Part shown: in pieces, positions 53,316 through 63,469 of the stretch | Numbering within the stretch: position 1 is the first letter of the stretch | How the letters are laid out: each line of letters starts with the position of its first letter | From: CAWBLP01 sp963789495 | GTDB taxonomy: Bacteria; Pseudomonadota; Alphaproteobacteria; Acetobacterales; Acetobacteraceae | Assembly (NCBI GenBank): GCA_963789495.1 | Contig: CAWBLP010000015.1 | Location: forward strand, 1-64,000 | Reading direction: 5' to 3' | DNA length: 64,000 bases | Notes under the pieces: generated by a model | What the model saw: the letters and a program-made list of their open reading frames with translations, nothing else | What the model was told of the DNA's origin: nothing | The model's database searches: none | Position numbers and translations under genes: made by a program

Positions 53316-54694
53316 ATGACGATGAATCTCGCCGTCGCCCTCAGCGCAATGGTCGTGCTGATGATCCTGATCGGACTGCGCGTGCCGATCGGCCTGGCAC
53401 TTGGCGTGGTGTCGCTGATCGGGCTGATGATCGTGCGCAGCACGGAATCTGCACTGGGCATCTTCGCCGATCTGCCGTTCGAATTCGGCGCCAACTGGTC
53501 GCTTTCGGCGGTGCCGATGTTCCTGCTGATGGGATCGATCGCGTTCCACACGGGCATGACCGGCAGCCTGTTCAATGCCGCCCGATTATGGTTGAGCGGA
53601 TTGCCGGGCAGGGCTGGCGGTCGCGACCAACTTCGCCTCGGCCGGCTTCGCCGCCGCATCCGGGTCCAGCCTGGCGACCGCCGCGGCCATGGGGCGGCTG
53701 GCGATCCCGGAAATGTTGCGGATGAAATACGACCCGGCGCTGGCCACCGGCGTGGTCGCCGCTTCGGGCACGCTGGGCTCGCTGATCCCGCCGAGCATTC
53801 TGTTCGTGCTGTATGGCTGGTTCACCGAGACCTCGATCGGCGCGTTGCTGATTGCCGGGATCCTTCCTGGCCTGCTCACGGCTTTCGTCTACGCCGGCAT
53901 GATCATCGGCCGCTGCATCGCCGATCCGAGTATTGCCCCGCCGGTCACCGAGCGGATCACCTGGGCGGAACGCGATGGAAGGTGCTGATCGAGATCTGGC
54001 CGATTCCGCTGCTGGTGATTGGCGTGATCGGCGGCATCTACTCCGGCATAGCAACGGCTACGGAAGCCGCCGCGCTCGGTGCGCTGTTCGCCGCGCTGAT
54101 ATCACTGGCCCGCGGTCACCTGACATGGCACGCCTTCCGCACCAGCCTGTCGAGGCGCTGGAAAGCACCGCCAGCATCTTCTTCGTGGCGATCGGCGCCT
54201 TGCTGCTGACGCGGTTGCTGGCATTGGCCGGCTTGCCGACACTGATGGCCGAGTCGATCTCCGGACTGGCGCTCGATCCGCTCTACCTGGTGATCGGCGT
54301 GTCGGTGATCTACCTGATCCTGGGCTGTTTCCTCGACCCGCTCGGGCTGATGCTGCTGACCCTGCCGGTGTTTCAGCCGATGTTCGAAGCCGTGCATCTC
54401 GACATGATCTGGGTCGGGGTGATCGTGGTGAAATACATCGAGATCGGATTGCTGACGCCGCCGGTGGGGCTGAACGCCTATGTCGTCAAGGGCGTGGTCG
54501 GCGACCTGGTACCGCTGACCACGATCTTTCGTGGCCTGGCCTGGTTCCTCGCGGCGGAGGCGGTGATCATGGTGCTGCTGATCGCCTTCCCGGAAATCTC
54601 CACCTACCTGCCGTCGAAGATGAGTTCCTTGAATCCGCGTCCGACCAAGGGTTCAGCCAGGCAGCACATCATCGAGATGCCACTCATCGGCTGA
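53316..54694 (+). pseudogene. dctM: TRAP transporter large permease (DctM), three frameshifts
   Basis: The permease begins LAVALSAMVVLMILIGLRVP and has PMFLLMGSIAFHTGMTGSLF. After an extra A near 53611 it continues LAVATNFASAGFAAASGSSL and PALATGVVAASGTLGSLIPP. A shift near 53975 leads to KVLIEIWPIPLLVIGVIGGI and TATEAAALGALFAALISL. A missing base near 54151 leads to EALESTASIFFVAIGALLL and GLLTPPVGLNAYVVKGVVGD. All DctM segments are present in order. The written end overlaps the convergent livF; a stop soon after TYLPS is more likely. Confidence 0.83.
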
Positions 54695-55390
54695 TGCACC
54701 GGCCAGTGCCTGGATGCGCTCCTCATCGGAGCCCAGTTCGGCAGCGGAACCCTGATAGACGATCTCGCCATTCTCCAGCACATAGGCGTCGTCGGCGACC
54801 TCCAGGCTCATGCGGACATTCTGTTCCACCAGCAGCACGGAAATGCCTTCGCTGCGCATCTGCGCCACGATCCGGAACACCTCACGGACGATCAGCGGCG
54901 CCAGACCTTGCGAGGGTTCGTCCAGAATCAGCAACCGCGGATTCAGCAGCAAGGCGCGCCCAATCGACAGCATTTCCTGCTCGCCCCCGGATAATTGCCG
55001 GCCGCGATTCTGCTTGCGCTCCAACAGGCGAGGGAATAGCTCGTAGATCCGCGGGATCGTCCAGGGACCCGGCCGCTCGATCGGCACCTGCAGGTTCTCA
55101 TCCACGGTCAGATTGGCAAAGATCCTGCGTCCCTCGGGCACGTAGCCGACGCCGCTTTGCGCGATGCGGAATGGCGGCAGGCCGGTGGTATTCTGTCCGA
55201 ACACGTGCACGGTCCCGCTGCGCGGCGGCGTCAGCCCGACCAGGCTGCGCAAGGTCGTCGTCTTCCCGGCGCCGTTGCGGCCCAGCAGAGTCGTAATGCG
55301 GCCCTCCGCGACCGTGAGACTCACACCGTGCAGGATGTGGCTCTTGCCGTAGAAGGTGTTCAGGCCCTCGGCCTGCAGTGCAGCGGTCAT
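54653..55390 (-). CDS. livF: Branched-chain-type ABC transporter ATPase LivF (second system)
   Basis: This is a 245-residue ATPase with Walker A GRNGAGKTTT, signature LSGGEQEML and Walker B LLILDEPSQGL. GVGYVPEGRRIFANLTVDEN is typical LivF. The start ATG 55390 is chosen by family alignment. It is the last gene of a second Liv operon on the minus strand. There is a 120-base gap to livG, and its end converges with dctM. Confidence 0.9.
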   Translation of the reverse strand: MTAALQAEGLNTFYGKSHILHGVSLTVAEGRITTLLGRNGAGKTTTLRSLVGLTPPRSGTVHVFGQNTTGLPPFRIAQSGVGYVPEGRRIFANLTVDENLQVPIERPGPWTIPRIYELFPRLLERKQNRGRQLSGGEQEMLSIGRALLLNPRLLILDEPSQGLAPLIVREVFRIVAQMRSEGISVLLVEQNVRMSLEVADDAYVLENGEIVYQGSAAELGSDEERIQALAGASADEWHLDDVLPG

Positions 55391-55511
55391 TGCGGAATGC
55401 CTTTCGGGACGCCGGCCATGGGAGGCGCCGTGCGACGTCCGCGGTTTTGAGAACACCAGGACAGGCGGGACAACTTGCGGGCATCGCCGCGCGCGGCATA
55501 GGACGAAGCAC

Positions 55512-56264
55512 TCATTCGGCCTTGCCCAGATAGGCCGCCTGCACGTGTGGATCGGCGGCGATCTCCTGTGGCGTGCCATCCGCCAGCAAGGTGCCCTGGT
55601 CCAGCACGCTGATCCGGTCGGCGAGATTGAACACCACCCGCATGTCATGCTCGATCAGCACGATCGTGTAGTTGCTGTTCTTGTGCAGCCGGCGAATCAG
55701 GCCGGCAACCTGATAGGTCTCCTGCTCACCCATGCCGGCCGTCGGTTCATCCAGCAGCAGCAGGCGCGGCTTCAGCGTCAGCGCCATGGCGATTTCAGCG
55801 GCGCGCTGATCGCCATGCGACAGCTCGCCGACCAGCCGGTCCGCCTTCGTCGTCAGCCCGGTGAGCGACAGCATGTCGTCGATTGCCGCCTCCACCCGTG
55901 CAGCCTCGGTTCGGCTGCGCCATAATGCCAACCGCATACCGGCGGCGCTCTCCGCGCCGATGCGCACATTCTCCCGCACCGAAAGCTCAGGAAAGATCTC
56001 GGTGATCTGGAATGTGCGGGCCATGCCGCGTTCCACCCGTGCGGCGACCGGCAGTCGCGTGATGACCTCCCCATCGAACACGATGTCGCCTGTCGTCGGT
56101 GGAAAGAAGCCGGAGATAGTGTTGAAGAATGTCGTCTTGCCGGCACCGTTCGGGCCGATGATGGCGCGCAGTTCACCCTTGGCGACGGTCATCGAGACGT
56201 TCTGCACGGCGCGCAAGCTGCCGAAATGTTTCGAGATATCGCGAACCTCCAGCATGGCGGTCAT
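55512..56264 (-). CDS. livG: Branched-chain-type ABC transporter ATPase LivG (second system)
   Basis: This is a 250-residue ATPase with Walker A GPNGAGKTT, signature LSHGDQRAAEIAMAL (Gly to His in LSxG) and Walker B LLLLDEPTAGM. RTFQITEIFPELSVRENVRI matches LivG. It overlaps the end of the upstream livM by 4 bases. Confidence 0.91.
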   Translation of the reverse strand: MTAMLEVRDISKHFGSLRAVQNVSMTVAKGELRAIIGPNGAGKTTFFNTISGFFPPTTGDIVFDGEVITRLPVAARVERGMARTFQITEIFPELSVRENVRIGAESAAGMRLALWRSRTEAARVEAAIDDMLSLTGLTTKADRLVGELSHGDQRAAEIAMALTLKPRLLLLDEPTAGMGEQETYQVAGLIRRLHKNSNYTIVLIEHDMRVVFNLADRISVLDQGTLLADGTPQEIAADPHVQAAYLGKAE

Positions 56265-57250
56265 GCCGCGTCCCTCCTTTGCAGCATTCCCAGCAGGCCG
56301 CGTGGGAAGAACAGCACCACCAGCACGAAGATCAGACCGATGAAGCTCATCCAGTTCACCGTCATCGAGGAGATGTAATCCTGCAGGATGACGAACACCG
56401 CAGCGCCCAGCAGGGGGCCCCAGAACGACCGCATGCCGCCCATCACCGTCATGATCACGATCTCGCCCGACAGCGAGTAGTGCAGCCCCATCGGGTCGGC
56501 GAAGTTGTTCAGCAGCGCGTACAGCGATCCCGCCAGCGCGGTGAAGAAGCAGGAGATCGAGAATGACAGCCAGATATGGCGTTCAATCGGGATGCCGAGG
56601 AAGCGCGCGCGTCGTTCGTTCTCGCGGATCGCGAGCAGGGTGCGTCCAAACGGTGAGGCCAGCAGCAGACCCTGCAGCGCGGTCGCCACGGCAAATACGA
56701 ACAGCAGGAAGAAGTAGAACAGCGTGCCGCTGGATGCGATGTCGAGCGTGACCGGCCCGAGATGCAGCGGCGCACGAGCGAAGCCGCGCAGCCCGTCATA
56801 GCCTCCGGTGAAGTCGTTCCAGCTATAAGCGATGTAGAACGCCACCTGGCCGAAGGCGACGGTGACCATGGCGAAATACACGCCGCGCCGGCGCACGATG
56901 AACAGGCCGAACAGCGCGCCGGCCACGCCACCCAGCAAAGTTCCCAGCAGCAGGGCCAAAGGAGTCGAGGCGGCGAGGAATTTCAGTGTCAGCCCGGCTC
57001 CGTAGGCGCCCAGGCCGAAATAGGCGGCATGACCGAAACTCATGACGCCGGTGAAGCCGAGCAGGATGTTGAAGGACATGGCCGCGAGGCCGAGCACCAG
57101 TACGCGACTGGCCAGCGCGGTGTAGCCGCCGATCCATGGCATCCACACCGGGGCAGCCAGCAGCACCGCCCAGATCAGCACCAGCGTCGTCCAGCTCGAA
57201 TCGAACGAACGGCGAGAACTCGCCACCGTCGTCGTGGTGGCGCCGTTCAT
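56261..57250 (-). CDS. livM: Branched-chain-type ABC transporter permease LivM (second system)
   Basis: This is a 329-residue permease with LGLAAMSFNILLGFTGVMSF, HAAYFGLGAYGAGLTLKFL and VTVAFGQVAFYIAYSWNDFT, then LAIRENERRARFLGI. It ends with LVLFFPRGLLGML-like helices. It overlaps livH and livG by 4 bases each. Confidence 0.91.
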   Translation of the reverse strand: MNGATTTTVASSRRSFDSSWTTLVLIWAVLLAAPVWMPWIGGYTALASRVLVLGLAAMSFNILLGFTGVMSFGHAAYFGLGAYGAGLTLKFLAASTPLALLLGTLLGGVAGALFGLFIVRRRGVYFAMVTVAFGQVAFYIAYSWNDFTGGYDGLRGFARAPLHLGPVTLDIASSGTLFYFFLLFVFAVATALQGLLLASPFGRTLLAIRENERRARFLGIPIERHIWLSFSISCFFTALAGSLYALLNNFADPMGLHYSLSGEIVIMTVMGGMRSFWGPLLGAAVFVILQDYISSMTVNWMSFIGLIFVLVVLFFPRGLLGMLQRRDAA

Positions 57251-58118
57251 ACCATCATCCCTTCTTCGCCCATGAGGCCGCGTGGCCGCAGCACCAGCAC
57301 CACCGCCATGATGATGTAGATCACCGCCTCACTGCCGGATGGCCAGACTACGGTGGTCAGTGCCGCAGCCACGCCGATCAGCAATCCGCCGACCAATGTG
57401 CCGGTCAGACTGCCAACGCCACCCACGATAATCGCGATGAAGCTCGGCATCAGCAGATCGTCGCCCATGTTCGGGTTGAGGCCGATCTGACCACCGGCCA
57501 GCACACCGGACAGCCCCGCGAGCAGACAGCCCAGGCCAAAGTTGAAGCTGCGCAGCATGCGCACGTTGACGCCGAGCGCGGCGACGGTTTCCAGGTCGAG
57601 CGTGCCGGCACGGATGCGCACGCCGACACGGGTGAAGCGCAGGAAGGCGAACAGACCGGACACCGCGATGACGACAATCACCACCATGAAGATGCGGTAC
57701 CAGGTGATGAAGAACAGATCGGCGCTGACTGGGGCGGCCATCGCGTCAGGCACGCCCAGCGGCAGACCGTTCGGTCCCCAGAAGTAGCGACACACGTCCT
57801 GGATGATGAAGCCCAGGCCGAAGGTGAGCAGCAGGCTGTACACCGGATCGCGGTTGTACACGCGACGGATCATCAGTGCGTTCGATGAACAGCCCGAGTA
57901 CGCCGGTGACGATCGGCGACACGCACCAACGCGCCCCAGAAGCCGATTACCGGCGTCAGGATGAACGCGAAATAGCCGCCCAGCGCCAGGAAGTTGCCGT
58001 GCGCGAAGTTGATGACGTTGCTGAGGTTGAGGATCAGCGACAGGCCCAGCGCCATCAGCACGTAGAACGCGCCGATGATCAGGCCGTTGGTGACGTTGTA
58101 GAGGATGACTTGCAGCAT
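57247..58118 (-). pseudogene. livH: Branched-chain-type ABC transporter permease LivH (second system), two frameshifts
   Basis: The permease starts at ATG 58118 (MLQVILYNVTNGLIIGAFYV), has LILNLSNVINFAHGNFLALG, then breaks. One extra base near 57927 restores SPIVTGVLGLFIERT, and another near 57888 restores MIRRVYNRDPVYSLLLTFGL. The rest, with LSGVLAGGQIGLNPNMGDDL and IIVGGVGSLTGTLVGGLLIG, is clean. All regions of LivH are present, so base errors are likely. Confidence 0.85.
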
Positions 58119-58148
58119 GGGCTGCCTTTGCTGGCTTTGACCTGACGC

Positions 58149-58256
58149 GTCATGGCCGGGCTCAGCCCGGCCATTTCGCCTCTGCTGATCGGGCGGATGT
58201 CGGCACGACACCGCCCGGCCGACGGAGTGTGAATGGCCGGGTCAAACCCGGCCAGG
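58149..58256. repeat. Pair of GGCCGGG palindromic repeats between livH and its binding-protein gene
   Basis: gtcatggccgggctcagccc at 58149 and gaatggccgggtcaaacccg at 58231 are related copies of the family seen near 29.6 and 48.9 kb. They are 60 bases apart in the gap between two operon genes. Confidence 0.72.
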
Positions 58257-58277
58257 ACACAGAGGAAACAACTGCGG

Positions 58278-59532
58278 TTACGCCGGATGCGTCATCTTGC
58301 AGCCGGTTTCGGAAACCGGACCGGCGGCCTTCTCGCCAGGCACCAGCGTCTCCACCTTGAACACATTGTCCGGATTGCCACCCTCGGGCGGATGCGCCTG
58401 GCCGACGAACACGTTGCTCATCAGCTCGTGGTCGCCCTTGCGGTAACGGATCGGACCAGGCTGCAGCGCGACATCCGGCGGCAGCTCCATGTCCTCGAGC
58501 GCCAGGGCCAGCTTCGGACCTTCGAGCGACTTGGCCTTTTCCGCGGCCAGCCGCACGGAATGGATCGCGACATGGCCGAACCAATGGCGGGCGCTCGGCG
58601 TCTTGCCGGATTCCTTGCGGAAATCGGCGACGAACTTGCGCGACCTCCGGCACGTTCGGCTGGTCCCACCACCATTCCATGTCCCACCAGCCGGTTTGCG
58701 CATCCTTCGGCACCGACTTGATGCTCTCCAGCTCGAACAGGGCGCCGCCAAGTGCCATGTCCTTGTTCATGCCGAACTGCACGAATTGCTTCATGCAGTT
58801 GATCTGCGCGAGACCGCCCATGTTGTTCAGCAGCACGTCGGGCTTGTAGGCCTTCGCCTTGATCAGCGTGCCGGAGAATTCGGTCGTGCTGATCGGCAGC
58901 ATGTCGCCTTCGTACTGGCCGCCCGCCGCCTTCAGGTGCTTCACGAAGCTTTCCTGCAGCGTGTGGCCATAGGCGTAATCGGGCGTGATGAAGAACCACT
59001 TCTTGCCGAACCGCTTCACCAGCTCGCCGGTGATCGCCGCCGCGTCCATCGAGGTCGTATTGCAGATGCGGAACACGTTCCACTTGCAGTCCTTGCCGGT
59101 GATCGGGTCGGTGTGACCGCCCGGCACGATGTGGAACACTTTCTTTTCACTGGTAACTTGTGAAATCGCATAGGCGATGCCGGAGTTCACATCGCCCAGA
59201 ATGACATCGACCTTGTCGCGATCGATCAGCTTGCGGGTCTTTTGCACACCGGTGCCGGTGTCGTTGGCGGAATCTTCCACCAGCAGCTCGACCTGGCGGC
59301 CGAGGATGCCGCCGTTCTTGTTGACGGCGGCGACGGTGTATCTCGCCCCTTCCACTTCGCTTTGCGCCAGTGCCGACAGGCTGCCAGTCAACGGATCGAC
59401 CATGCCGATCTTGACCGGCGTTTCGCCGCGCGCCTGGATGATGAAGGGCGATGCGAGCTGGAACGCGCCGAAGGCCGCTCCGGCCTTGATCAGCGTACGA
59501 CGGTGAACGGACGACGGAAGTCGGATGGTCAT
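58278..59532 (-). pseudogene. Liv-type (urea/amide-like) substrate-binding protein, one frameshift
   Basis: The protein has RRTLIKAGAAFGAFQLASPF (a Tat-like signal) and GETPVKIGMVDPLTGSLSAL, then LGDVNSGIAYAISQVTSEKK and WFFITPDYAYGHTLQESFV. One extra base near 58641 (GCGC before AAG) breaks the frame. The last part reads KFVADFRKESGKTPSARHWF and ends SETGCKMTHPA at 58278. The start is ATG 59532. It precedes livH in the same direction. An IS630-family element lies 48 bases upstream of the start. Confidence 0.85.
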
Positions 59533-59580
59533 TCGGCGTCTCCCCTTGGGCACGTTCCCGGCCCGGTTCGTCATGCTTAC

Positions 59581-60707
59581 TAACCAGACGCACAAATAGG
59601 TATCCTCCCGTATGGGAATCGGTTATGCTGTCGTCATGCCGTCGGACCATGATTTCCGCAAACTCCCGTCCTCAACCCAGGCCGAACTGCGACGTGTCGC
59701 GGTAAACATGGTGCTCTCCGGGACAAACCGGATCGATGTGGCCAGGGCGATCGGGGTCAATCGACGCTTCGTTGGGGAATGGGTTCGTGCCTTTGAGGCC
59801 ACGGGAGAAGCGGCGTTGGCCGGTGGGCGGCGCGGCCGACGGCCAGGTGAGCAAAAAGCCCTCAACCGGCGCCAGGAAGCGACGATCCGTCGGCTGATCG
59901 TCGGGCGATGCCCCGATCAATTGAAACTCCCCTTCGCACTATGGACCCGCGAAGCGGTTGGCCAGCTGATCGAGCGTAAAGCCGGTATCCGCCTGTCCCC
60001 GACGGCCATCGGTACTTATCTTTCGGCCTGGAATCTGACCCCACAAAGGCCGATCCGGCGGGCGATGGAAAGGAGCGAGGCGGCGATCCAGACATGGATG
60101 AAACGCGAATACCCGGCGATCGCGAGACGAGCCCGAAAGGAAAAAGCTGAGATCCATTGGTCGGACGAAACTGGCATCTCGAACCAGGCCAATTACGGCC
60201 GGAGCTTCGCGCCGGCGGGCAAGACACCGGTGATACCGCGTCCGGCCACGCGATTTACCCAATCGATGATCTCCAGCGTGACCAACCAGGGCAAGTTGCG
60301 CTTCATGATCTATGATGGCGCACTGAATGCAGCGATTTTTCTGAAATTCCTGCGCCGGTTGATCAAAGACACGGACCGGAAACTGTTCGTGATCGTCGAC
60401 AATCTACGTGTGCATCGGGCCAGGACCGTGGCGGCGTGGGTCGAAGAGAACAAGGATCGAATTAAACTTTTCTACCTGCCGCCGTACGCGCCGGAGCGGA
60501 ACCCAGACGAATACGTCAACAACGACGTCAAACAAGGCATGGCACGGCGTGGCACGCCAATGAACAAGGCCGCGATGAGGGCTGGGCTGACAGCCCATAT
60601 GCGCGGGCTACAGGGCAGGCGACATAAGGTGCGCGCATTCTTCCAGGCACCCGATGTCCGCTATGCCGCGTAAGCGCATCCGTGATACATATTTGGCCGA
60701 CTGGTTA
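59581..60707 (+). mobile_element. Complete IS630-family insertion sequence
   Basis: The element is 1123 bp (59583-60705) with a TA on each side (59581-59582 and 60706-60707), the expected IS630 target duplication. The terminal inverted repeats match over about 25 bases: ACCAG-CG-AAATA-TATC at the left and its imperfect complement at the right. The transposase frame inside is open, so the element may be active. It sits just upstream of the Liv binding-protein gene and may have separated that operon from its promoter. Confidence 0.9.
59636..60673 (+). CDS. IS630-family transposase
   Basis: This is a 345-residue DDE transposase. The N-terminal helix-turn-helix part has NRIDVARAIGVNRRFVGEWV, then a winged segment. 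The catalytic triad is D in IHWSDETGISN, D in LFVIVDNLRVHRA and E in ERNPDEYVNNDVKQ. The start could be ATG 59636 or, 24 bases upstream, ATG 59612. It differs clearly from the split IS630 at the left edge. Confidence 0.92.
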   Translation: MPSDHDFRKLPSSTQAELRRVAVNMVLSGTNRIDVARAIGVNRRFVGEWVRAFEATGEAALAGGRRGRRPGEQKALNRRQEATIRRLIVGRCPDQLKLPFALWTREAVGQLIERKAGIRLSPTAIGTYLSAWNLTPQRPIRRAMERSEAAIQTWMKREYPAIARRARKEKAEIHWSDETGISNQANYGRSFAPAGKTPVIPRPATRFTQSMISSVTNQGKLRFMIYDGALNAAIFLKFLRRLIKDTDRKLFVIVDNLRVHRARTVAAWVEENKDRIKLFYLPPYAPERNPDEYVNNDVKQGMARRGTPMNKAAMRAGLTAHMRGLQGRRHKVRAFFQAPDVRYAA

Positions 60708-60724
60708 GTAGCCAGCGGCAATGG

Positions 60725-60750
60725 CCGCGCGCCCTCGATGGGGCGCGCGG
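60725..60750. terminator. GC-rich hairpin downstream of ald
   Basis: CCGCGCGCCC and GGGCGCGCGG form a perfect 10-bp stem with loop TCGATG, followed by accatatcttt on the plus strand. It lies between the IS630 element and the 3' end of ald, and could end transcription from either side. The remaining 140 bases to the ald stop show nothing else. Confidence 0.65.
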
Positions 60751-60888
60751 ACCATATCTTTACTCCCGTATTCCCGTCGAGGGGCTATTTGGCAGGCAAA
60801 GACCTTCCGTTACATCCGGATGAAGCAACCGGACATTGCCTTTCGTCAATACTACATCATCACTACTCTGCCATTCTCGGGGCACCAC

Positions 60889-62010
60889 TCAGGCAGTCGC
60901 GGTCGCGTCCTCCGCCGACAGGTAGGGCAGCGCCAGATCGTGTGCGACCGCTGCGTGCGTAATATGGCCGTCATGCACGTTCAGACCGTGTCGCAGATGT
61001 CGATCTTCCGCCAGTGCCGAACGCCAACCTTTCTCAGCCAGCGCCATCACGAACGGCAAGGTGGCATTGGTCAGCGCGAAGGTGGAGGTGCGCGCCACTG
61101 CGCCCGGCATGTTGGTGACGCAGTAATGCACCACCCCTTGCTCCACATAGGTCGGATCGGAATGCGTGGTCGGGCGGCTGGTCTCGAAGCAGCCGCCCTG
61201 ATCGATCGATATGTCCACCAGCACGGATCCCGGGCGCATCTGGCCAATCATGTCACGCGTAACCAGTTTCGGTGCTGCGGCGCCGGGAACCAGCACCGCA
61301 CCGATCACCAGGTCGGCGCGAATCACCGCCTGTTCGATCGACTCGACGGTCGCGAACAACGTCGTGGCCTGCGGCCCGAATTGCAGGTCGAGCTCTTTCA
61401 ATCGCGGCAGCGAGCGGTCGATGATGGTGACCGATGCTTCCAACCCCACCGCCATGCGGGCCGCATTGGTGCCGGAAACGCCGCCGCCCAGCACAACCAC
61501 CTTCGCGGGCGGGACGCCGGGGACGCCGCCCAGCAGGATTCCAGCGCCGCCCTGTTCCTTCTCCAGGCAATGCGCCCCGACCTGTACCGCCATGCGGCCG
61601 GCGACCTCGCTCATCGGTGCCAGCAAGGGCAGACTGCCGCGGGCGTCGGTGACGGTCTCGTAGGCGATGCAGGTGGCCCCGGATCGCAGCAGGCCCTCCG
61701 TCTGCGTCTTGTCGGCGGCCAGATGCAGGTAGGTGAACAGCACCTGGCCGCGTCGCAGTCGCGCAATCTCGATCGGCTGCGGCTCCTTCACCTTCACGAT
61801 CAGCTCCGCCGCGGCGAACACCTCGTCCGCGCTGTCCAGCACGGTGGCCCCCGCCGCCCGATAGGCATCGTCGGCGATGCCGATCCCGGCAGCGGCATTG
61901 CGTTCCACCAGAACCTGGTGGCCCAGCCTGCCCAGTTCCCGCACGCCGGCGGGCGTCAGGCCAACACGGTATTCGTGCGTCTTGATTTCCTTCGGAACAC
62001 CGACTTTCAC
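60889..62010 (-). CDS. ald: Alanine dehydrogenase
   Basis: This 373-residue enzyme interconverts L-alanine and pyruvate with NAD. It has KVGVPKEIKTHEYRVGLTPA (substrate lysine and arginine), VKVKEPQPIEIARLRRGQVL, HLAADK, then VVVLGGGVSGTNAARMAVGL for NAD and VDISIDQGGCFETSRPTTHS. The start is GTG 62010, preceded by AAGGAGG; the much longer open frame upstream on this strand is antisense to the neighbouring binding-protein gene. It may supply or remove amino nitrogen in this catabolic region. Confidence 0.93.
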   Translation of the reverse strand: MKVGVPKEIKTHEYRVGLTPAGVRELGRLGHQVLVERNAAAGIGIADDAYRAAGATVLDSADEVFAAAELIVKVKEPQPIEIARLRRGQVLFTYLHLAADKTQTEGLLRSGATCIAYETVTDARGSLPLLAPMSEVAGRMAVQVGAHCLEKEQGGAGILLGGVPGVPPAKVVVLGGGVSGTNAARMAVGLEASVTIIDRSLPRLKELDLQFGPQATTLFATVESIEQAVIRADLVIGAVLVPGAAAPKLVTRDMIGQMRPGSVLVDISIDQGGCFETSRPTTHSDPTYVEQGVVHYCVTNMPGAVARTSTFALTNATLPFVMALAEKGWRSALAEDRHLRHGLNVHDGHITHAAVAHDLALPYLSAEDATATA

Positions 62011-62157
62011 TAGGGCCTCCTTCAGCAGGTCATGGCGCGCTTGATATAATGGGCCGGCGCACCGACTGCGACCGGATACCGACTGCCATCGGAATCGGGC
62101 ATTGACCCGATGCGACGGGGGCGTTCCATTGGCACCGGAAAACCGGGGAGGAAAACC

Positions 62158-63417
62158 ATGCCGATTACACGCCGCACAGCCACGCGTCTTGGTCTGATGC
62201 TGCCGGCCGCGTCCTTGTTGTCCCGCAGTGCGGTGGCCGCCGACGCACCGGTGAAGATCGGCTGTCCCTACCCGTTGAGCGGTAATGCGGCTTCTGCCGG
62301 CCAGTCCACCAAGCAGGCGATCGAGGTCGCGGTGGACATCATCAACAATGCGCATCCCGAGCTGGCCAAGCTGCCGCTCGCCGCCAATGCCGGTCTGAAA
62401 GGCCTCGGCGGCCGGAAGGTAGAAGTCATTTTTGCCGATCATCAGGGCAATCCGGCCACCGCCCAAAGCGAGGTGCTGCGGCTGATCACCCAGGAGCACG
62501 TGGTGGCCATCGCCGGCTGCTATCAGTCGAGCTGCACGCTCACCGCCTCGGCGGCAGCGGAACGTTATGGGATTCCGTTCATGGCGCCGGAATCCGCATC
62601 GCCGAACCTGACCGAGCGCGGCTTCAAGTGGTTCTTCCGCACGACGCCAATCGGCACCGATTTCGGCATCGCCTATGCGAGCTTCCTGATGGATCTGAAG
62701 GGCAAGGGAACGAAGGTCGAAAATGTCGCGGTGGTGAACGAGAACACCGAGTACGGAACCTCCACCGGTGATGCGATCATCGCAGCGGTGAAGGCGAAGG
62801 GGCTGAAGACGGATTTGCGGATTCCGTATAACGCCAACTCGTCCGATGTCAGTTCGCAGGTGTTGCAGCTCAAGAGTGCCAACCCCGACGTGGTCGTGTT
62901 CATCAGCTACACCTCGGATTCCATCCTGTTCCTGAAGACGATGCACAATCTGGGCTACAAGCCGCCGATCGTGATCGGCGACGATTCCGGATTCTCCGAC
63001 AGCGCCTTCATCGAGGCGGTGAGCGGCCTGGCGCAGGGTGCGGTCAATCGCAGCAGCTTCGAGTCCGGCAAGCCAGGCAGCGTGCCGAATCTGGTGAACG
63101 CGATGTTCCACAAGGCGACCGGGCGCGACCTGGACGATACCTCGGCGCGCGGCATGCAGGGGTTCCTGGCGCTGATGGAGGCGATCGATCGGGCCGGGTC
63201 GACCGAGCCCGCGAAGATCCAGGCCGCGCTCCAGTCGCAGGACCTGAAGCCCGACCAGATCATGATGGGCTACAAGGGCATCAAGTACAACGAGAAGGGA
63301 CAGAACGTCCTGGCGTCGACCTTGCTGGTTCAGCTCAGCGGCAAGAAATATGTCGCGGTCTGGCCCGAGGACTCTGCAGTGCAGAAGCTGGTGCTGCCGT
63401 TCAAGGGCTGGAGCTGA
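62158..63417 (+). CDS. Liv-type ABC transporter substrate-binding protein
   Basis: This is a 419-residue exported protein with a signal (MPITRRTATRLGLMLPAASL followed by LSRSAVAADA). The mature part begins PVKIGCPYPLSGNAASAGQS and has GGRKVEVIFADHQGNPATAQ, IAGCYQSSCTLTASAAAERY and NENTEYGTSTGDAIIAAVKA, the peripla_BP_6 fold. GGGGAGG precedes ATG 62158. It is divergent from ald and no permease genes are next to it, so it may feed one of the two Liv systems in this window or one outside it. Confidence 0.9.
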   Translation: MPITRRTATRLGLMLPAASLLSRSAVAADAPVKIGCPYPLSGNAASAGQSTKQAIEVAVDIINNAHPELAKLPLAANAGLKGLGGRKVEVIFADHQGNPATAQSEVLRLITQEHVVAIAGCYQSSCTLTASAAAERYGIPFMAPESASPNLTERGFKWFFRTTPIGTDFGIAYASFLMDLKGKGTKVENVAVVNENTEYGTSTGDAIIAAVKAKGLKTDLRIPYNANSSDVSSQVLQLKSANPDVVVFISYTSDSILFLKTMHNLGYKPPIVIGDDSGFSDSAFIEAVSGLAQGAVNRSSFESGKPGSVPNLVNAMFHKATGRDLDDTSARGMQGFLALMEAIDRAGSTEPAKIQAALQSQDLKPDQIMMGYKGIKYNEKGQNVLASTLLVQLSGKKYVAVWPEDSAVQKLVLPFKGWS

Positions 63418-63469
63418 AGGCCGGTCCCAGCTTGTGCCACGCATCCGGTTTACTGGTGGGATGCGGCAA

